Shown here: in pieces, positions 34,201-58,262 of the stretch
How the letters are laid out: every line of letters starts with the position of its first letter
Position numbering within the stretch: position 1 is the first letter of the stretch
Source: Rhynchonema sp. JSB1_4
Taxonomy: Eukaryota; Nematoda; Chromadorea; Monhysterida; Xyalidae
Assembly (NCBI GenBank): GCA_030248065.1
Contig: JASAMV010008657.1
Span: 1-64,000, forward strand
Direction: 5' to 3'
DNA: 64,000 nt
Notes under the pieces: model-generated
The model's database searches: none
Told to the model about the DNA's origin: nothing
Seen by the model: the letters and a program-made list of their open reading frames with translations, nothing else
Program-made: the position numbers and the translations under genes

Positions 34201-36617
34201 ATCGTCAACACCCTGACCAAGTATAGTCCGACAACAACTAACGCAGAATTTATGGCAGTCAATCTGCCTGATCCGTAAAGCGGAAAACGTGCGCGCTCGC
34301 TTCAGACATGAAAATTGGAATGGTTCGACTGGGGGTTACGGTAGCATGCAAAAGACCGCGAAAGAAAGAAAGAGAAAAAGAAGTGGCCAAAGTATGAATT
34401 TTTCTGCATAACGACACAAAAGAGGGCAATCATATGACAAGAATGCCAGCCAAAAATTGAAAAAAAACTTTTTGAAGGCACCGAAGTGTTGAATAAGCCG
34501 AGTCTGAAGGTGAAGAAGAAGAAAGAAAAGAAAAAGAAAAAAAAGGTCTGCGAGCTTCCGGTCTAAAACCGGGCAAGCTTATCGCTGGATTTTCCGCTTT
34601 ACCAATCAGGCAGTGTGGCTGCCATAAATTCTGCGTTAGCTGTTGCTGGACTATACTACACTGGGCAAACAGCAAAATTTGAAAATTCCTATTTTTTCAG
34701 GATGAAAACGTCAAAGCCGGTTTGCCGTTGCAATACTCCAACGACGCTTATGAACGAGTGGACACGCGGTTTGCCTTGCTTTTGGGTATTGGGTGGGTTT
34801 GCCTAACACCTTCGATTTTCTGAAACAAACCTCTGAAAAGCTTTCGGAATTAGATGCAAGAGAACGACGCAGAAAAAGCGCCAGATATGAAACAGCAGTG
34901 CTCGGCGCTGATTGGTTTGGGTCGTTTGTTGATTGGCAACGGCTTGGTTTCGTGACCTGCTGATTGGCTGCCGTTGAGCAAAGAATTCGGTGATCAGAGC
35001 GTCTGTTGGCGATCAAAACAATGGGTTTTTGAGTCTTATTTTGGTCACATACAGTAGGTGATGAAATAAAAAAAACAATGGCGGCCCGACAAACCAAAAC
35101 TTCGGCCCGGCCCGATTTGAAGGCCGAATTTTGGTGTCAAAGGTAAAAATGGTACAAAAAAGCCAAATTTGCAAAATTTTCTTGTCCAAGCATGTCATAT
35201 CCAGGGTTGGATTAAAAAATTTTTTTATTATCGAACTTTTTTTTAAAAAAAAAACTTTTTAAAATTTTTTTTTTAAAAATCACTTTTTTTTATTCCGGAC
35301 CCCCAAAAAATTGGTTTCTAGAAAAATGAAATTTCTGAAATCATGTTACTTAGGTATGTTTTGAGGGACACTAAAGAGAACTTCTCCACTGACTTGCATG
35401 TTTATGTCGATCACCTGCGATCTAGCCCATTTGGTCATAATTTGAGAACCCGCCCGAAGGTAACTCTGTGGGCATATATGACAAAGGGAAGACCAACCTT
35501 CTGTTTGTGAATTTGGGGATAAATTTGAAGAGAGATAAAGAGTTACACCACACTCATGTTGTGTGACAAAAGCAACAAATGACAAATCCACACAACTGCA
35601 AATAGGCGAGCAAAGTGGAGTCTGTCGATAGCTTACGTCGATAGCTCAATAACTGCACAGTATACGGTATGGGGTGTCCTATATTATACGTGCAGCGATT
35701 GTTGGGATGTCTGGGAACTGTATGAGTCCATTACAACGCCATTTTAAACTGAAATATAAGCGCCGCAGGCGATTTTTTGAGAATGATGAGCAATAAAACG
35801 CATGAAAACATACATTTTTACCTTAAAAAAAGTGAGAAAATAACGAAAAAAGAAGGAGAAAAAATAATAAAAAAAGTGGACTTACTTTTTAAAATTTTAA
35901 AATAAAAAAAGTGGCCAACTTTTTTTTTAAAAAAAAATTTTTTTTACAAAAAAATTTTTACTTTTTTTTAATCCAACCCTGGTCATATCAATCATGTCAT
36001 GTGTATGTTTTGCGATTCGGTTTCTGGTGGACCGTCCCCCGTCCAGTTGGGTTGGACAAAAAATGCGAAACTCTGCGTGAAGCGCAATTTATTTTTTTTG
36101 AAATTTTGAGTGAACTTTAAATGTGCTTTTGACTTGAAATTTGAGAATTTGGGACGGCAAGTCGGTCCCGGCCCGGCAAACGTCCAAAATTCCTGGTCGG
36201 CCCGATCCTAATCTCTGGCTTAAAAATGTTTCGTTTGCGTGGAATTTTCTTTCGCAAAAAGTGTTCTTTTTTTGCTGCAGATTCGTGATCGCGCTGTGTT
36301 TCACGCTGGTCTGTCTGGCTGTCGAATATTTCGGCTTCTTTGGCGGATTTTCGACATTTATGCCATCGCCTTCGCTTTTGTGTGAGTTTGAATTTTAACT
36401 TTTCAGCTTCATTCTTTGTTGGAGGAGTGTCATTCTTGTCAGTGTTCCAGCGACATGTTTTCACGCAGCCGCCTGCATCGCACTGGCATTTTTCATCTGG
36501 GATGTCTGGGACGCCGATTCGTACTGGTATCTGTTCACGTTTCTCACACTAATTCCGGCCGTTATTGAAATCTTTGTGCTCGTCAGTATTTTCGGCTTCA
36601 AGGCCATGCCTGCGTAG
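31237..36617 (+). CDS. TMEM107: TMEM107, ciliary transition-zone membrane protein
   Basis: Exons: 31237-31323, 34701-34792, 36281-36379, 36443-36617 (stop TAG): 150 residues (human 140). TMEM107 is a four-span protein of the ciliary transition zone that helps place the MKS complex. Matches along the whole protein: INGLIPARFLCLTAH and LWSR in exon 1; FALLLGIG in exon 2; LAVEYFGFFGGFSTF in exon 3; FHAAACIALAFFIWDVWD, YWYLFTF and IPAVIEI...VFGF-type end in exon 4. Four hydrophobic segments are evident. The exon 3 donor is taken as GTGTGA at 36380 rather than the stronger GTGAGT two bases later, because only the first keeps the frame; this makes a useful check. Intron 1 (3.4 kb) and intron 2 (1.5 kb) are packed with transposons, so the gene is many times longer than its coding sequence. 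Confidence 0.9.
31380..32194. mobile_element. 815-bp near-perfect foldback palindrome with 10-bp flanking repeats
   Basis: Two arms of nearly 390 bases meet near 31775-31780 and are almost exact reverse complements. The arms carry many CCGTTTTTTT / GGAAAAAAA blocks and TTGCGAAAGGATGTTG. CACCTCCCTA stands on both sides (31370-31379 and 32195-32204), a likely target duplication. Insertion was into the larger element around it. Confidence 0.75.
32220..32900. repeat. Second imperfect palindrome
   Basis: Arms near 32276-32445 and 32672-32850 share AGTCACTTTTTG/CAAAAAGTGACT, TTGACCGATTTTT, TTTTAGGCCTAAAAAT and related blocks in opposite orientation. The middle holds long G and C runs and repeated GGTACACTAACCGCC. 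The same blocks recur at 38540-38700 in the TAF12 intron. Confidence 0.6.
33800..34215. repeat. Array of CTATCTATCGTCA-type repeats
   Basis: About nine copies of ATCTATCTATCGTCA(ACA) spaced irregularly, mixed with G9-10 and C10-13 runs. Lies in TMEM107 intron 1. Confidence 0.75.
34232..34645. mobile_element. 414-bp element with ~52-bp terminal inverted repeats
   Basis: Opens CAACAACTAACGCAGAATTT and closes with the reverse complement (AAATTCTGCGTTAGCTGTTG); pairing continues through TATGGCAG, CTGCCTGAT and TAAAGCGGAAAA. No flanking duplication recognised. It sits 55 bases before TMEM107 exon 2. Confidence 0.7.
35202..35981. mobile_element. 780-bp hAT-type MITE with perfect 8-bp duplication GTCATATC
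   Basis: Ends CAGGGTTGGATTAAAAAA and its reverse complement. GTCATATC is present exactly at 35194-35201 and 35982-35989. CAGGG ends plus 8-bp duplication are hAT hallmarks. The subterminal arms are long T/A runs; no transposase. Lies in TMEM107 intron 2. Confidence 0.88.
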
Positions 36618-37676
36618 CTCAATTATCGTCGAGTATGGAGAATCTTTGCTCGTCTTGGCTGTGTGTTGAGGCACTGGTGCTGGTGCCTTATAGAGGAACC
36701 CTGCAGTGACGTTTGTTTTTCTGGGCGTAGTGTAGTCCCCTCGACTGGGTTTACACTTGATGCAAAGCTGAGGCTGCGATTGGACTGTGACAAACGCTAA
36801 AAGTAAACATTTTGCTTTTGTCAGAGGGCAAAAGCGAAAAGCAGACAAAATCGGTCATCATTCACCTCCATTTCACCGGTCGCAGGCTGTGAATCACCGA
36901 TTGACTTAGCAGCACGCTGTTAATGACGTTGCTGTTATATCCTTGTGGTCTTTTCGCCTTCACACTCTGACAAATGCGAAATACGAAAATTTAGCTTTTC
37001 GCTTTTGTTCCCTGATAAAAGCGAAAAGCGCGTAGAAACCGTTTCGCTTTTCGCGTTTGTGAGAGTCCAAGTCTTAGGCTTTTCACGGAGTGTATTGATA
37101 GGAGGTTGGGGGCAGGGCAGCCTGAGCCTAAAATTGAAACCCCCAGTGTACTATCCTCCTAAAGCACTGGATTGGGTTCCCTGTAAGACAGCAGTGCGTG
37201 TATTGTTTTGACTAAGATTTGATCTCACTTATATTCGTGGTGTCTTTTATTGTCGTGCTGTGACTTACAACTTGAATCTTTCCGAGTTATCCTGACCAAA
37301 GTGTATCAGCGCGACTTTAGTGCGATTGAACTGTCCGCTATGAATTTCCATTATTTTTACATGTCAAGGTTGGTCTTTCGATGTGTTTCTCTGGTCATTT
37401 TAAATTCCACACTGTTTGTCTTGCGCGTTGTCCGATTTAAATCTGAATAAAAATCCTGAAATTTGCATGGACTTGGCTGGAAGCTTACGGTACAGAAGTG
37501 CCGTGTTCTTGCCTGTCGAAGGCAGATCGTATCTGAATGTGTAACAATCGTGTTCATGAATCACTTTTAATCGATGGTCTGAAAAGTAGTGATTTTTAAT
37601 TGACATGTCTGTTTGTTAGTTGTCGGAATTAATAATTTGTACACCACATTTTCTGATCTTAGCAGCTAACACCGAG
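36618..37676. other. Spacer between TMEM107 and TAF12
   Basis: Holds the TMEM107 3' UTR and TAF12 promoter. Several TTTCGCTTTT / AAAAGCGAAA blocks near 36800-37060 form short inverted repeats. No exon recognised. Confidence 0.5.
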
Positions 37677-40600
37677 ATGTATGGGTACGTTTCCTGAGTT
37701 CTGCATGCGTTGGGTTCGCTGTGTTCTTTCGTTCTTTGGTACATCATGTGCTCCAAATAGTTTACTAACATTTTTACATGTTGATATTTTCTGACATTGC
37801 TCTTATCTTCTGCGTATCTGATGTTTCAATGTCTCTGGGACTGGCCTAAACTGGATTTTCAGTGCATCAACAGCGGCTCTTCTGCCATTGACGATCTATG
37901 TGTCAAACTAATTCTGTCTCACCAACCAGCTAATCCACGAAACAAATCTCCCTCTTTCCAGAATTTGTCGCCACGCCACAGCACAGATGTTCTCAGTTTC
38001 ATTGTGCATGCATGAGCGTCATCAAACACGCGTCCAATCCAAGCGCATCTTGCTGTTTCAGGCGGCACAATATCCCGCCATCAGACGAGGCCGTTCGGCA
38101 GTACATGATGTCGATGCAACAACAAAGGGCTCAGGCCCCGCCCCCAAACCAACAACAGGTCTACCAGAGGGGCATGGGGGCTGCAGGTGGACACATGGTT
38201 GGTCCAGGTGGTGCACGAGGCCCTGTGCCGGCTGGGTACGCCCCCTCGCCCTACGCCAGTCAGCAACACCAACAACAGTTGGCCTATCATCAAGCGCAGG
38301 CACAACAAGGCATGAGACAACCGATGGTCACGTCGCATCACCAACCTGGCTTAGGTTGGACGATCTTTTTTGTTCTGTTTGAATTTGGATTGATTCTATT
38401 CTGATATCGTATCCTTTGTTGTTTTGTTTTTTTTTTCGGTTTTGTGGTGCAATGTAGTTCCTGGTCCGGCGAGGTGGTTGGTTAAGTGTACCTACCCATT
38501 CGGAGAAGCGATTAGTGTACCTCCTGGGGGAGGAGGAACCCCCAAATTCAGGAACAGTCATTTTTTAGGTAGAAAATTTGACCGATCTTTGCCCCTCGCT
38601 GCACAAAAATTCTCCGTTTTGGCAACTTGATTGCAGTGACGTGAAAATTACGCATTTTAGGCCTAAAAATGCCTATTTTGGGTAAAAATTGGGGAAGTTG
38701 GAAAGAAGTGAGCAAGAAATTGGGAAAGTGTAAATGGAGAGGCGGTTAGTGTACCTTAGGGCGCCCTTAGTCATAGTGGAAAATGGAAATGGAAATGCAA
38801 AAAATATTCTATGTCCAAGTTTTCCATTTCCATTTCCAATATGACTAAGGGCATACTGGAAATGGAAAATGGAAATGAAACAAAACATTTTCTGTGTGAA
38901 GTTTGACCAATCAGCGGCCGAGAATTGAGTGGAACAGAAAATGTTCTTGTCACATATCAAAAATTGGCTGCTGCAGTAAATGTTTTATTTCATTTCCATT
39001 TCCATTTCCAGTATGCCCTTAGTCATATTGGAAATGGAAATGGAAAACTTGGACATAGATTATTTTTTGCATTTCCATTTCCATTTTCCACTATGACTAA
39101 GGGCGCCCTAAGGGCGACCCTCTCCCCCGGGAACTACACTGGTTCCACGTGCTCAGGCATTTCGTTCAATGTGTTGCTGTTCATTTGGTTGGTTCTCGTT
39201 TCAACCTTGTTCCACTAACAACGTCGTGCGTGTCGTGGTGCTTAAGTTGGTTGTCTCCATTTCTTCTAAATCTCTTGATCATCATAATCAAGGAGATTGG
39301 TGCTTCTTCGGCTGATCTCGTGCGATGCACAATCTGGTGAAATTATACGATGCTGTTACTCTGTTCTCCATTTCTGCCCCCAAATGCAGGTTCAACGATT
39401 GAAATGTCCTTACTTCCGTGAAATCTATCGTTTATTTCTTTATCTCTCTGCAAATCGAACATCTGTCATCATTGTTACAACCATGCACCCACTCACAGCA
39501 TCATCCGCCTCTCCCACATCACCGATGTACCATCAAGCAGCGCAGCAACCGCCGCAAGCGTCCATAGTTGTCTCATCAGCGGGTTCGTTCGTCGTGCAGC
39601 AAACTCCTCCACAACAACAAGTGATCTATCAACGCACGCAGCCAGGCATGGGACTCCAACAACAGCAAGTCATGCAGCCTGGAGGTGAGCGGCAGGAGAA
39701 TTTTTTGTCGGAAAATTCCCGCTTTGTTGTTATCGGCCACGTGACCTCTGATATTGCGTTAGCTAAGTGAACGTTCCGACGCATTTTCGTGCCTGATAGG
39801 TGCAACATATTTTGCAAAGCAAATCCTGTTAGTCTAGTCTGACCGTGCGAAATATGACCGCGCTCTATTATTCCGAAATGTAAACACTGCCGATTGATCA
39901 TGGACTTGTGATATTAACAGTCAGTGCAATGCGCTCCTCTATGATCGCGAAAATATCAAACATGCGCAATGCCCAATTTGTCAGGCCTGCGTCAACAACC
40001 AATGCCCCAACAGTCAGCTGTACAATTCGCGAGCCAGCAGGCACCAAATCTCGCACAACAACAAATGACATCCGTGGGCGGTCGTCAAATGTCCATGCCC
40101 CAGCCACAAATTGTGCCGGAACCGATGGACCATCAATCGCAACAACCAACCCAGGCTCAGACCGGGAGTTTGCACACACTCACCAATGTTTCAATGGCTC
40201 AACAACAAATACAGTCGCAAGCAAGTGCAGCTGCTGCAGCCAGTCAATCGACGGCAGTTAGAACGGCGCTTGGGTTCGGGTCTGCGCCCGGGATCGTGCC
40301 CAAACCTGCCACCAGTGCCCCGGCCAAGACTGGAACTGATGAGCCGGTGAGATTGTTTGGTGTTTTTTAGGAAATGCTTGTGTTGTTGTCTCAACCCACA
40401 TTGTTGTTTTTCGTGGTTGTCATGCCATTTGAAATAGTTACACTCTGTCCGCTGGGAGGAATTGCATAGCCTTGCATGTTTTTCACTATTTACGCGAGCT
40501 TCAAGATGCATGCGCGTTAGCATGTAGTGTTGACGTGTGGCCAGAATGCAAATCGACGTGTAACTGCCAAACATGCATGCATTGTGAATTCGGCCTTAGA

Positions 40601-41541
40601 TGTTTAAGTTTAGTGCGCAATGCGCTTGGGTAGTGACATGACAGTTGCAGTCCAGAACTGTTGGGCACCAAAAAGGCTTCAGGATATGGCTATTCACTAT
40701 AAATGCGGCGGCGTGGCAGACTGTCACCTGTTTCCAGCCTTTCCAACTGAGCAAAGCCTCGCCGAACAAAATGTCCCTGAAACAAACAAACAAGCACAAT
40801 GTTATCATTCGATTGCAGTTGCTGACGGCACGACGACTTGATGATCTGGTGAAAGAGATTGACCCGCACGAACAACTCGATGACGACGTCAAGGATGCAC
40901 TGTTGCATTTGACTGACGAATTTGTCGATCAGGTACACTCTGACAATACTTTGGGAAAAACTTCAAACACAAACCTACCCCAAAGCAAACAGGGCGCACC
41001 CCCCCCTACGTACGATTTTTCGAATATTTCCTGTTTTTCGAAGCACAGATGTACAGGCTCTTTTCATCTCTGTCAGGTTTGTCAAGAGGCGTGTGAGATC
41101 GCTAAACATCGCAATTCGAGTGTGCTCGAGGCGAAAGACATTCAGTTTGTGCTGCGTAAGTTCTGCGTTTGATCATGTGTTTGAAATTATCTCGTTTGTC
41201 GGACTGATTAAAAAAAACTGAATTAGGTGTTCAAATTTTGATATCGCACATCTTGTCACGTCATTGACCCGCTCTTGCAGAGCACCATTTCAATATTTGG
41301 ATTCCGGGATTCGGTGGTGACGAGTTGCGACCGACCAATCGGGCTCAGACCACTGATGCACACAAACAGGTTGGTTCGTGTCTTACTAGGAACTTGGAAC
41401 CAAAACAGTCCAGAATTAATTTGGAGTTCAAAATTGGTATCTACTTGGTATCCGTCTTGATCAGGAACAAAATAGTGTTTTGTAAAAGACACCATTAATT
41501 TTCAGCGCATGGAGCTTATAAAGAAAACGCTGAAAAAATGA
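37677..41541 (+). CDS. TAF12: TAF12, histone-fold subunit of TFIID
   Basis: Exons: 37677-37684, 38062-38354, 39499-39684, 39985-40346, 40819-40932, 41077-41155, 41281-41369, 41506-41541 (stop TGA): 388 residues. TAF12 pairs with TAF4 through a histone fold in TFIID (and in SAGA), at promoters in the nucleus. Residues ~284 to the end are nearly family-standard: RRLDDLVKEIDPHEQLDDDV, DALLHLTDEFVDQ, CEIAKHRNSSVLEAKDIQF, then IWIPGFGGDELRP, TTDAHKQRMELIKKTLKK. The N-terminal ~280 residues are Q-, P-, M- and S-rich low complexity (MMSMQQQRAQAPPPNQQQ; QQQVIYQRTQPGMGLQQQQ), as in other TAF12 proteins. The first coding exon is only 8 bases (ATG TAT GG) before a GTACGT donor; phase fits, but this start is the least certain point. 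Intron 2 holds a transposon. Confidence 0.93.
38450..39134. mobile_element. Composite palindromic element in TAF12 intron 2
   Basis: Opens CAATGTAGTTCCTGGTCCGG and closes CCGGGAACTACACTG, matching the ends of the element in TMEM107 intron 1. An inner palindrome (38757-39112) opens CTTAGGGCGCCCTTAGTCAT and closes ATGACTAAGGGCGCCC; its arms are CCATTTCCATTTCC-type repeats. No flanking duplication seen. Confidence 0.65.
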
Positions 41542-42081
41542 GCCAGCGAGTCGCTTCTACCTGTGATTTTGTTGTCGTCTTTTCTTGTTTCTGCAATGTG
41601 AGTGATTATTATGGTGTTTCAATCAAGTGAGTGTATTTCGGTTACGTTTTGTCTGTTACAGTTGTCTTTTTCTGTCAAAATTGGGATTCGGATCTCTTAG
41701 TGTTTGTTGAATAACAACATTTTTATTGAAAAAAAACCGGCATTTCGTCGAACTTCCGGTCAAGCGGTACTGACAACACTATACATGGTATATAAACATT
41801 CACAATGCACAGACCCGTGGATGGGACAAGCAGTCAAAAATAGCAGACAACATACGCACAATAGAATTATAGACATAAAAATGAGATAGAACTCACGGTT
41901 ATGTGGGCTAGTTCTGAACGAAACAACAATAAATTTGTATAAATAGCAATTAAGGAAAAACTGGACAAAAGTTATAATAAAATTTGGCGAAAAACATTTG
42001 AACACCGTACGATATGGATTGACTAAAATTGGTCAAAGCAGAAGAAAAACAAGAGATCATTCAGATTTTGGCATAAATTGG
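41542..42081. other. Tail-to-tail 3' region of TAF12 and EGFR
   Basis: 540 bases between two stop codons. The nearest plus-strand AATAAA is at 41928-41933; a minus-strand AATAAA (TTTATT on plus) is at 41722-41727. If both are used, the two 3' UTRs overlap by about 200 bases in antisense. Signals seen; their use is inferred. Confidence 0.5.
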
Positions 42082-53883
<11,802 letters not shown>

Positions 53884-56800
53884 TATTATTTTTAGCAGTT
53901 TTTCAGTTATCAGTCAGCTGCCATGAACATCAAAGGTTTTGTTTTTGTTGGAAGCGCCAACCGCGTGGTGTTTTACAAGATGGTTTTTTTGGCTTGCAAT
54001 CCGATACACCACTGGGGCTAACTGAGGGTAGCCAAGGTATGTAGGTGCATAAATGGGAACCTGGCCCGGAAAAAGAACTTTTCGTTTTGTAGCAACGTTT
54101 TTAACGGTCCTCGCGTGACCAAGGCTGTAAAATGTTTTGCTTATCAATCGCACTCTGTGGGTCAGTTGCACCCTACAAGCCCCTACTGAAGTAGCATTAG
54201 TCACCAGACAAAACAGCAATCAAGTAAATTGCTCATCTCGTTCTTTTCGCACCCAGCCCACTTTTGTTTGGGCTTGTTTCCCGCGCTTTTGTTTTCACGC
54301 TAATTTGACCTTTGAGCCACGTTCTGTTTCTCGCGTGCAGCTGGTTATTAGGATAATAGGCTTATTTTGTTGGCATGAGTTTGTGAGTCTCGTGACCGAA
54401 GCAACAATAAATTTAATTATAATGTTGTGTCTGGCCAATTATTGTTACATCCCATGTCTCATGTGATGTTTCACATGCGCAGACACGATTCAATTGGCAT
54501 TCCATATTTAATATTTGAAACCCCCAGATTGCCTAGCTGTGCACCTGCCCTGCCGAAGTTCAAAAAGATTTCCCACGGAAAATTTCATTATTGTTCCGCC
54601 ATTTGAATACAAATCAATCAAACTCAGCCCTCAAAGCATTGCATCGCCGAAAAACTTCCAGTGCCAAACCCGCTCATCAACAAACTTAGAAAACGTATGC
54701 CAAGCGTTGTGTGTTTCTGTTTGGCTATCGCGTTATAAACATATCAAAAAAGCACAACGTAAACAGTTTGTGGGATGCAATGCGCACAGCCAGCTTTCGA
54801 TATCAAAGAGCAAGCACACTAAAAAGTATACAGGTTTTCGCTTTGGGGTTTGCTTGGCTGACAAAGGTACAACGATTGCCAAGATACCGAGCAACAATTT
54901 ATGCTGCACAAGTTACAACATACACATGCCACACGTTGAAGGGATAGCTTACTCAGCTAAAAATTTTGATTCTGGCTGGCGATGTTATGGGCGGAAAATG
55001 TGTTTCCATGAGTTTGGCACAAACACAACCTGAAACACCTTGTGTCACATCAATTCGACCGCATCTTCATCATGCAAAATGGAGGAGATTCACGATTTTG
55101 ATGGAAGCCGAATCAGTTTGAAGTCGGACGATGCACCAGGTCATCATCAGTAGATTTGCACCGTTTGCAATGCATAACGTGTGACACATTCCAGCATTGG
55201 GTGATCCGAATTTTTACCCTGTTTCATCGTAAACCACGAGCCATTACAAACACAGCGGTCATGCAAGACAGCACAAGTCAAGCCCATTACAGCAGGTTTT
55301 TGTCCCCTGACATTACAATCACATCAGTGGCAATATTTTCTCTTTTATTTTATTTCTGCGCATATTATGTTTACTTTATCCCCGTCTGTGGCACCGGACT
55401 CAAATTTCACTCAAATAAACCAGTAAAAAGGTTAAAAACGTTGGTGCTCTGCTTGTTTTCGACGCCCACAGTGTCGCTTAGTTTGATAGGATTGGAGACC
55501 GGATGTTATTTATCCGAATGTGTATTGGCATATTTTGTGACGGAAGCACAGACCATCTAATTTGTGGATTAGTTTTTGCAAAAAAATGTGTTACCAGCAC
55601 AAACCTAGACAAAACAATGATTCAATACTTTTCGGTTTTCGCTACAGAACAAATACTTGTTTGTTTTGCCTGCAAAGCACACCAGGATACAGCAAAAAGT
55701 TTACAAAGCTCAATTGGACCTGAACTGGTCAAACAATTTCGTGTATTTTTCGATTTTGCCGAACAAAAAATTGCAAGGTGCGGAACTGAGCTCATTGATT
55801 ACTCATACCCAGTCGAGACTACCGTACCCGGTGATATCGTTTTTTTCACAACATTTTAGCGTTTTTGATCGGGAGAATTGTCAATTATTTTTGGGATTAG
55901 CGCTTTCGATGAGTGACAAATGAGTCACCACCCGGTTGTCAATGGTGCAAAAAGGTGAGCGCACAAAAGAATTGAGCGCAGTTGAGCTCCAAATTTGGAA
56001 TATCCCACGTACGAAGTTTGATGCCCACAAAGCCAATTTTCAAATATATTTGAGCAAAACGGTGCAAACCAACACCACGTTCCACTTTTAACAAAAAAAG
56101 TTCGAACTCAAACTCAACTCACAAACAACACATGCAAACATTCTGACACATCTCCAAGCACAGCGTACAATCACAATAGATAAAAATCATCATATTGATC
56201 GATTTTACACTAAAAAGTTCGTTCTGAACTGATTCAAAGCATATCACACGCCCTGGTGAAACATTAGTCCACATCTCTCACATCGCTGCGTGATCAGGTG
56301 GGACAAAATTTTAATCCAAAATATTGTCCCATTTTTCTCCAACCCGACTACGCATGATACTTTTTTCACACAACCCGACCCAATAATCATCAGCAACCAG
56401 CCCTCCGTCACTGAACACACGCCGCTGTGAGTTGAGCAATCAACACAACAATTCCCGAGGGAATAAAATTCCAGTGAATATATTCTCAGGTACAAAATGA
56501 CAATCATAAACACGCAAGAATTTTTTACTTTTTGTTTCCATGCCCCAACTTATCAAACCATACGGATTTTCATATGTTTTTTGGTTGAAAAAATCCATGA
56601 ATGAAACCATGATTTTTGTTCGCCCTCAATACAAACGCACAGGAAACGTGCGCGGAGAATCCCACTTTAATGAGTTGCGCATAGTGAAAATGTGCCCCTC
56701 AACAATTCATTGCACAATAGTTATTTCAAATTTTAGCACTATAGTTTTGTAAAATTTGACAAAAATATGACGGCCGTAGCATAAAATTACTTCCCACTTA

Positions 56801-58079
56801 TACGGTCCTGCGAATTAAGCTGGAGTTATACTTGTCCTTTGGCTGAGACAAAACAAATTTTTAAATTTTTTATCTATTCCCAGCAAACCTCCCCCCCCAC
56901 ACAACACATTTTTCGTAAAATTATTCTACCAATAAAAAAAAACTTTTTCCCCACCCAAACCAAAACCTTATGTATTTGAATCCCCAGTTTCACTCAGCTC
57001 GCTAATTTTCAACTCAGGTACAACTGGTGGTGACATGAGAGCATGAGACCAAGGCCAAACCTCGTGGTTCAAGCACAAAGGATGGGACATAAACAAGTCA
57101 AAGAAAGACACTATCTCAAGATTAAAAAAGACGCGGCAAGGTCGAAAAATAAGGACCCCTATATCATCATCCCTATCTTTATGACTGCTGACCATGCACC
57201 TTTGAGTGAAATGCGTTTCCGTTTATTTATCACGTGGTTTCGATGCAAACAATAGATAACGGAGTGCAGTGCAGACGGAATGAGTACCCTCCATAAGGTC
57301 TACAGTAAAGTGAAATTTTTACCAAAATATGCATGCAAACCAGTTTTTTCTATGGGCCTGAGACCAAGCAAGACCTGTGGGTAAACGCATCATGATGTGC
57401 ACAGCATACAGTACATGACCTTGACTGCAATTTCACGGTTTCACAGTAAAAAACGAAACGAAATAGAAAGGCATGCACCTCAACAGGTTGGGAGATTGTT
57501 ATCTTTGGGCACATGTTGTGCTGGGTGTAGGGTGGGAGTAAAACCACATGGAATTTAGTTGTGTACAAAACATCTTGTGGCTTTTTTGCGTGGGTGACCC
57601 CACCGGAAACAGAGTGATCAAACGGAAAACAATAAAATTGCAAAAAAGATCAAAGCATTTTGTCACCGCTAAAATAATGTCATTCTTCGTCAACGGCTGG
57701 TCGTGGGGGCGGCACGAGAAAATCGTGAATTAATCATTTGAAGCAAAGCAACATGGTTTGTGATATGTGATGGTACAATCAGACCAGTCACTAGTTGTAT
57801 GATTGCTTTCATGGATTCAGTGCATCAGGGAATTTTCTGAGATTACACCGAGCCTGGTACACTGCGCAATGCGCCTGTGGTTATCCTGAGAGCTTCAACT
57901 AACGTCGTCAAGATAATCAGCCCTGTGTGAGCGCGAGAATTAATGGTACATGGCATTCGGTGTGATTTGACGACTGATTCGGTTCACGATCTGAGGACGA
58001 GTTGAATGTAATGAGCCCGCGGTACAAGCCTCAACCGAGAGAAAACCATGACAGTCAAATTATGCATCTAACACGCATG
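53884..58079. other. EGFR promoter and 4.2-kb region without recognised gene
   Basis: Upstream of the EGFR start on the minus strand. Plus-strand open frames at 54515-55033 (172 codons), 55156-55560 and 55503-55859 are longer than typical here but have no recognisable domain, signal peptide or splice-supported continuation. One copy of a dispersed 22-bp motif lies at 55131-55152. Otherwise nothing seen. Confidence 0.4.
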
Positions 58080-58262
58080 TCAAGTGATTCGAGCAGCCCC
58101 GATGTCAAAACAGGACCCGCACGTAAACAAACCATGTTTGAGTTGTTTCGCAGCCTGATTGTTCCTCCTGAGTTCATGATTGCCTTGTGTCGCTGGGCTG
58201 CCGTGTGCCAAATGGAGGATCACAGTGAAATAGAACAGAATCACAGATGTGGTAGACATCAT
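58080..58262 (-). CDS. Candidate small secreted peptide precursor
   Basis: A 60-codon frame starts with two ATGs (58257-58262) and a good signal peptide (MMSTTSVILFYFTVILHLA, then HG/SP as a plausible cleavage site). The mature part is polar, with an R-R pair and lysines, and ends KHGLFTCGSCFDIGAARIT with a closely spaced C-x-x-C before the stop TGA. That layout recalls neuropeptide or small secreted-protein precursors, but I recognise no family. The opposite strand also has an open frame over the same bases, so coding status is uncertain. Confidence 0.35.
   Translation of the reverse strand: MMSTTSVILFYFTVILHLAHGSPATQGNHELRRNNQAAKQLKHGLFTCGSCFDIGAARIT

Noticed and set aside
54515..55859. 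Cluster of plus-strand frames upstream of EGFR
   Set aside because: Long but without recognisable motifs; not enough to call a gene, so only mentioned in the spacer entry.
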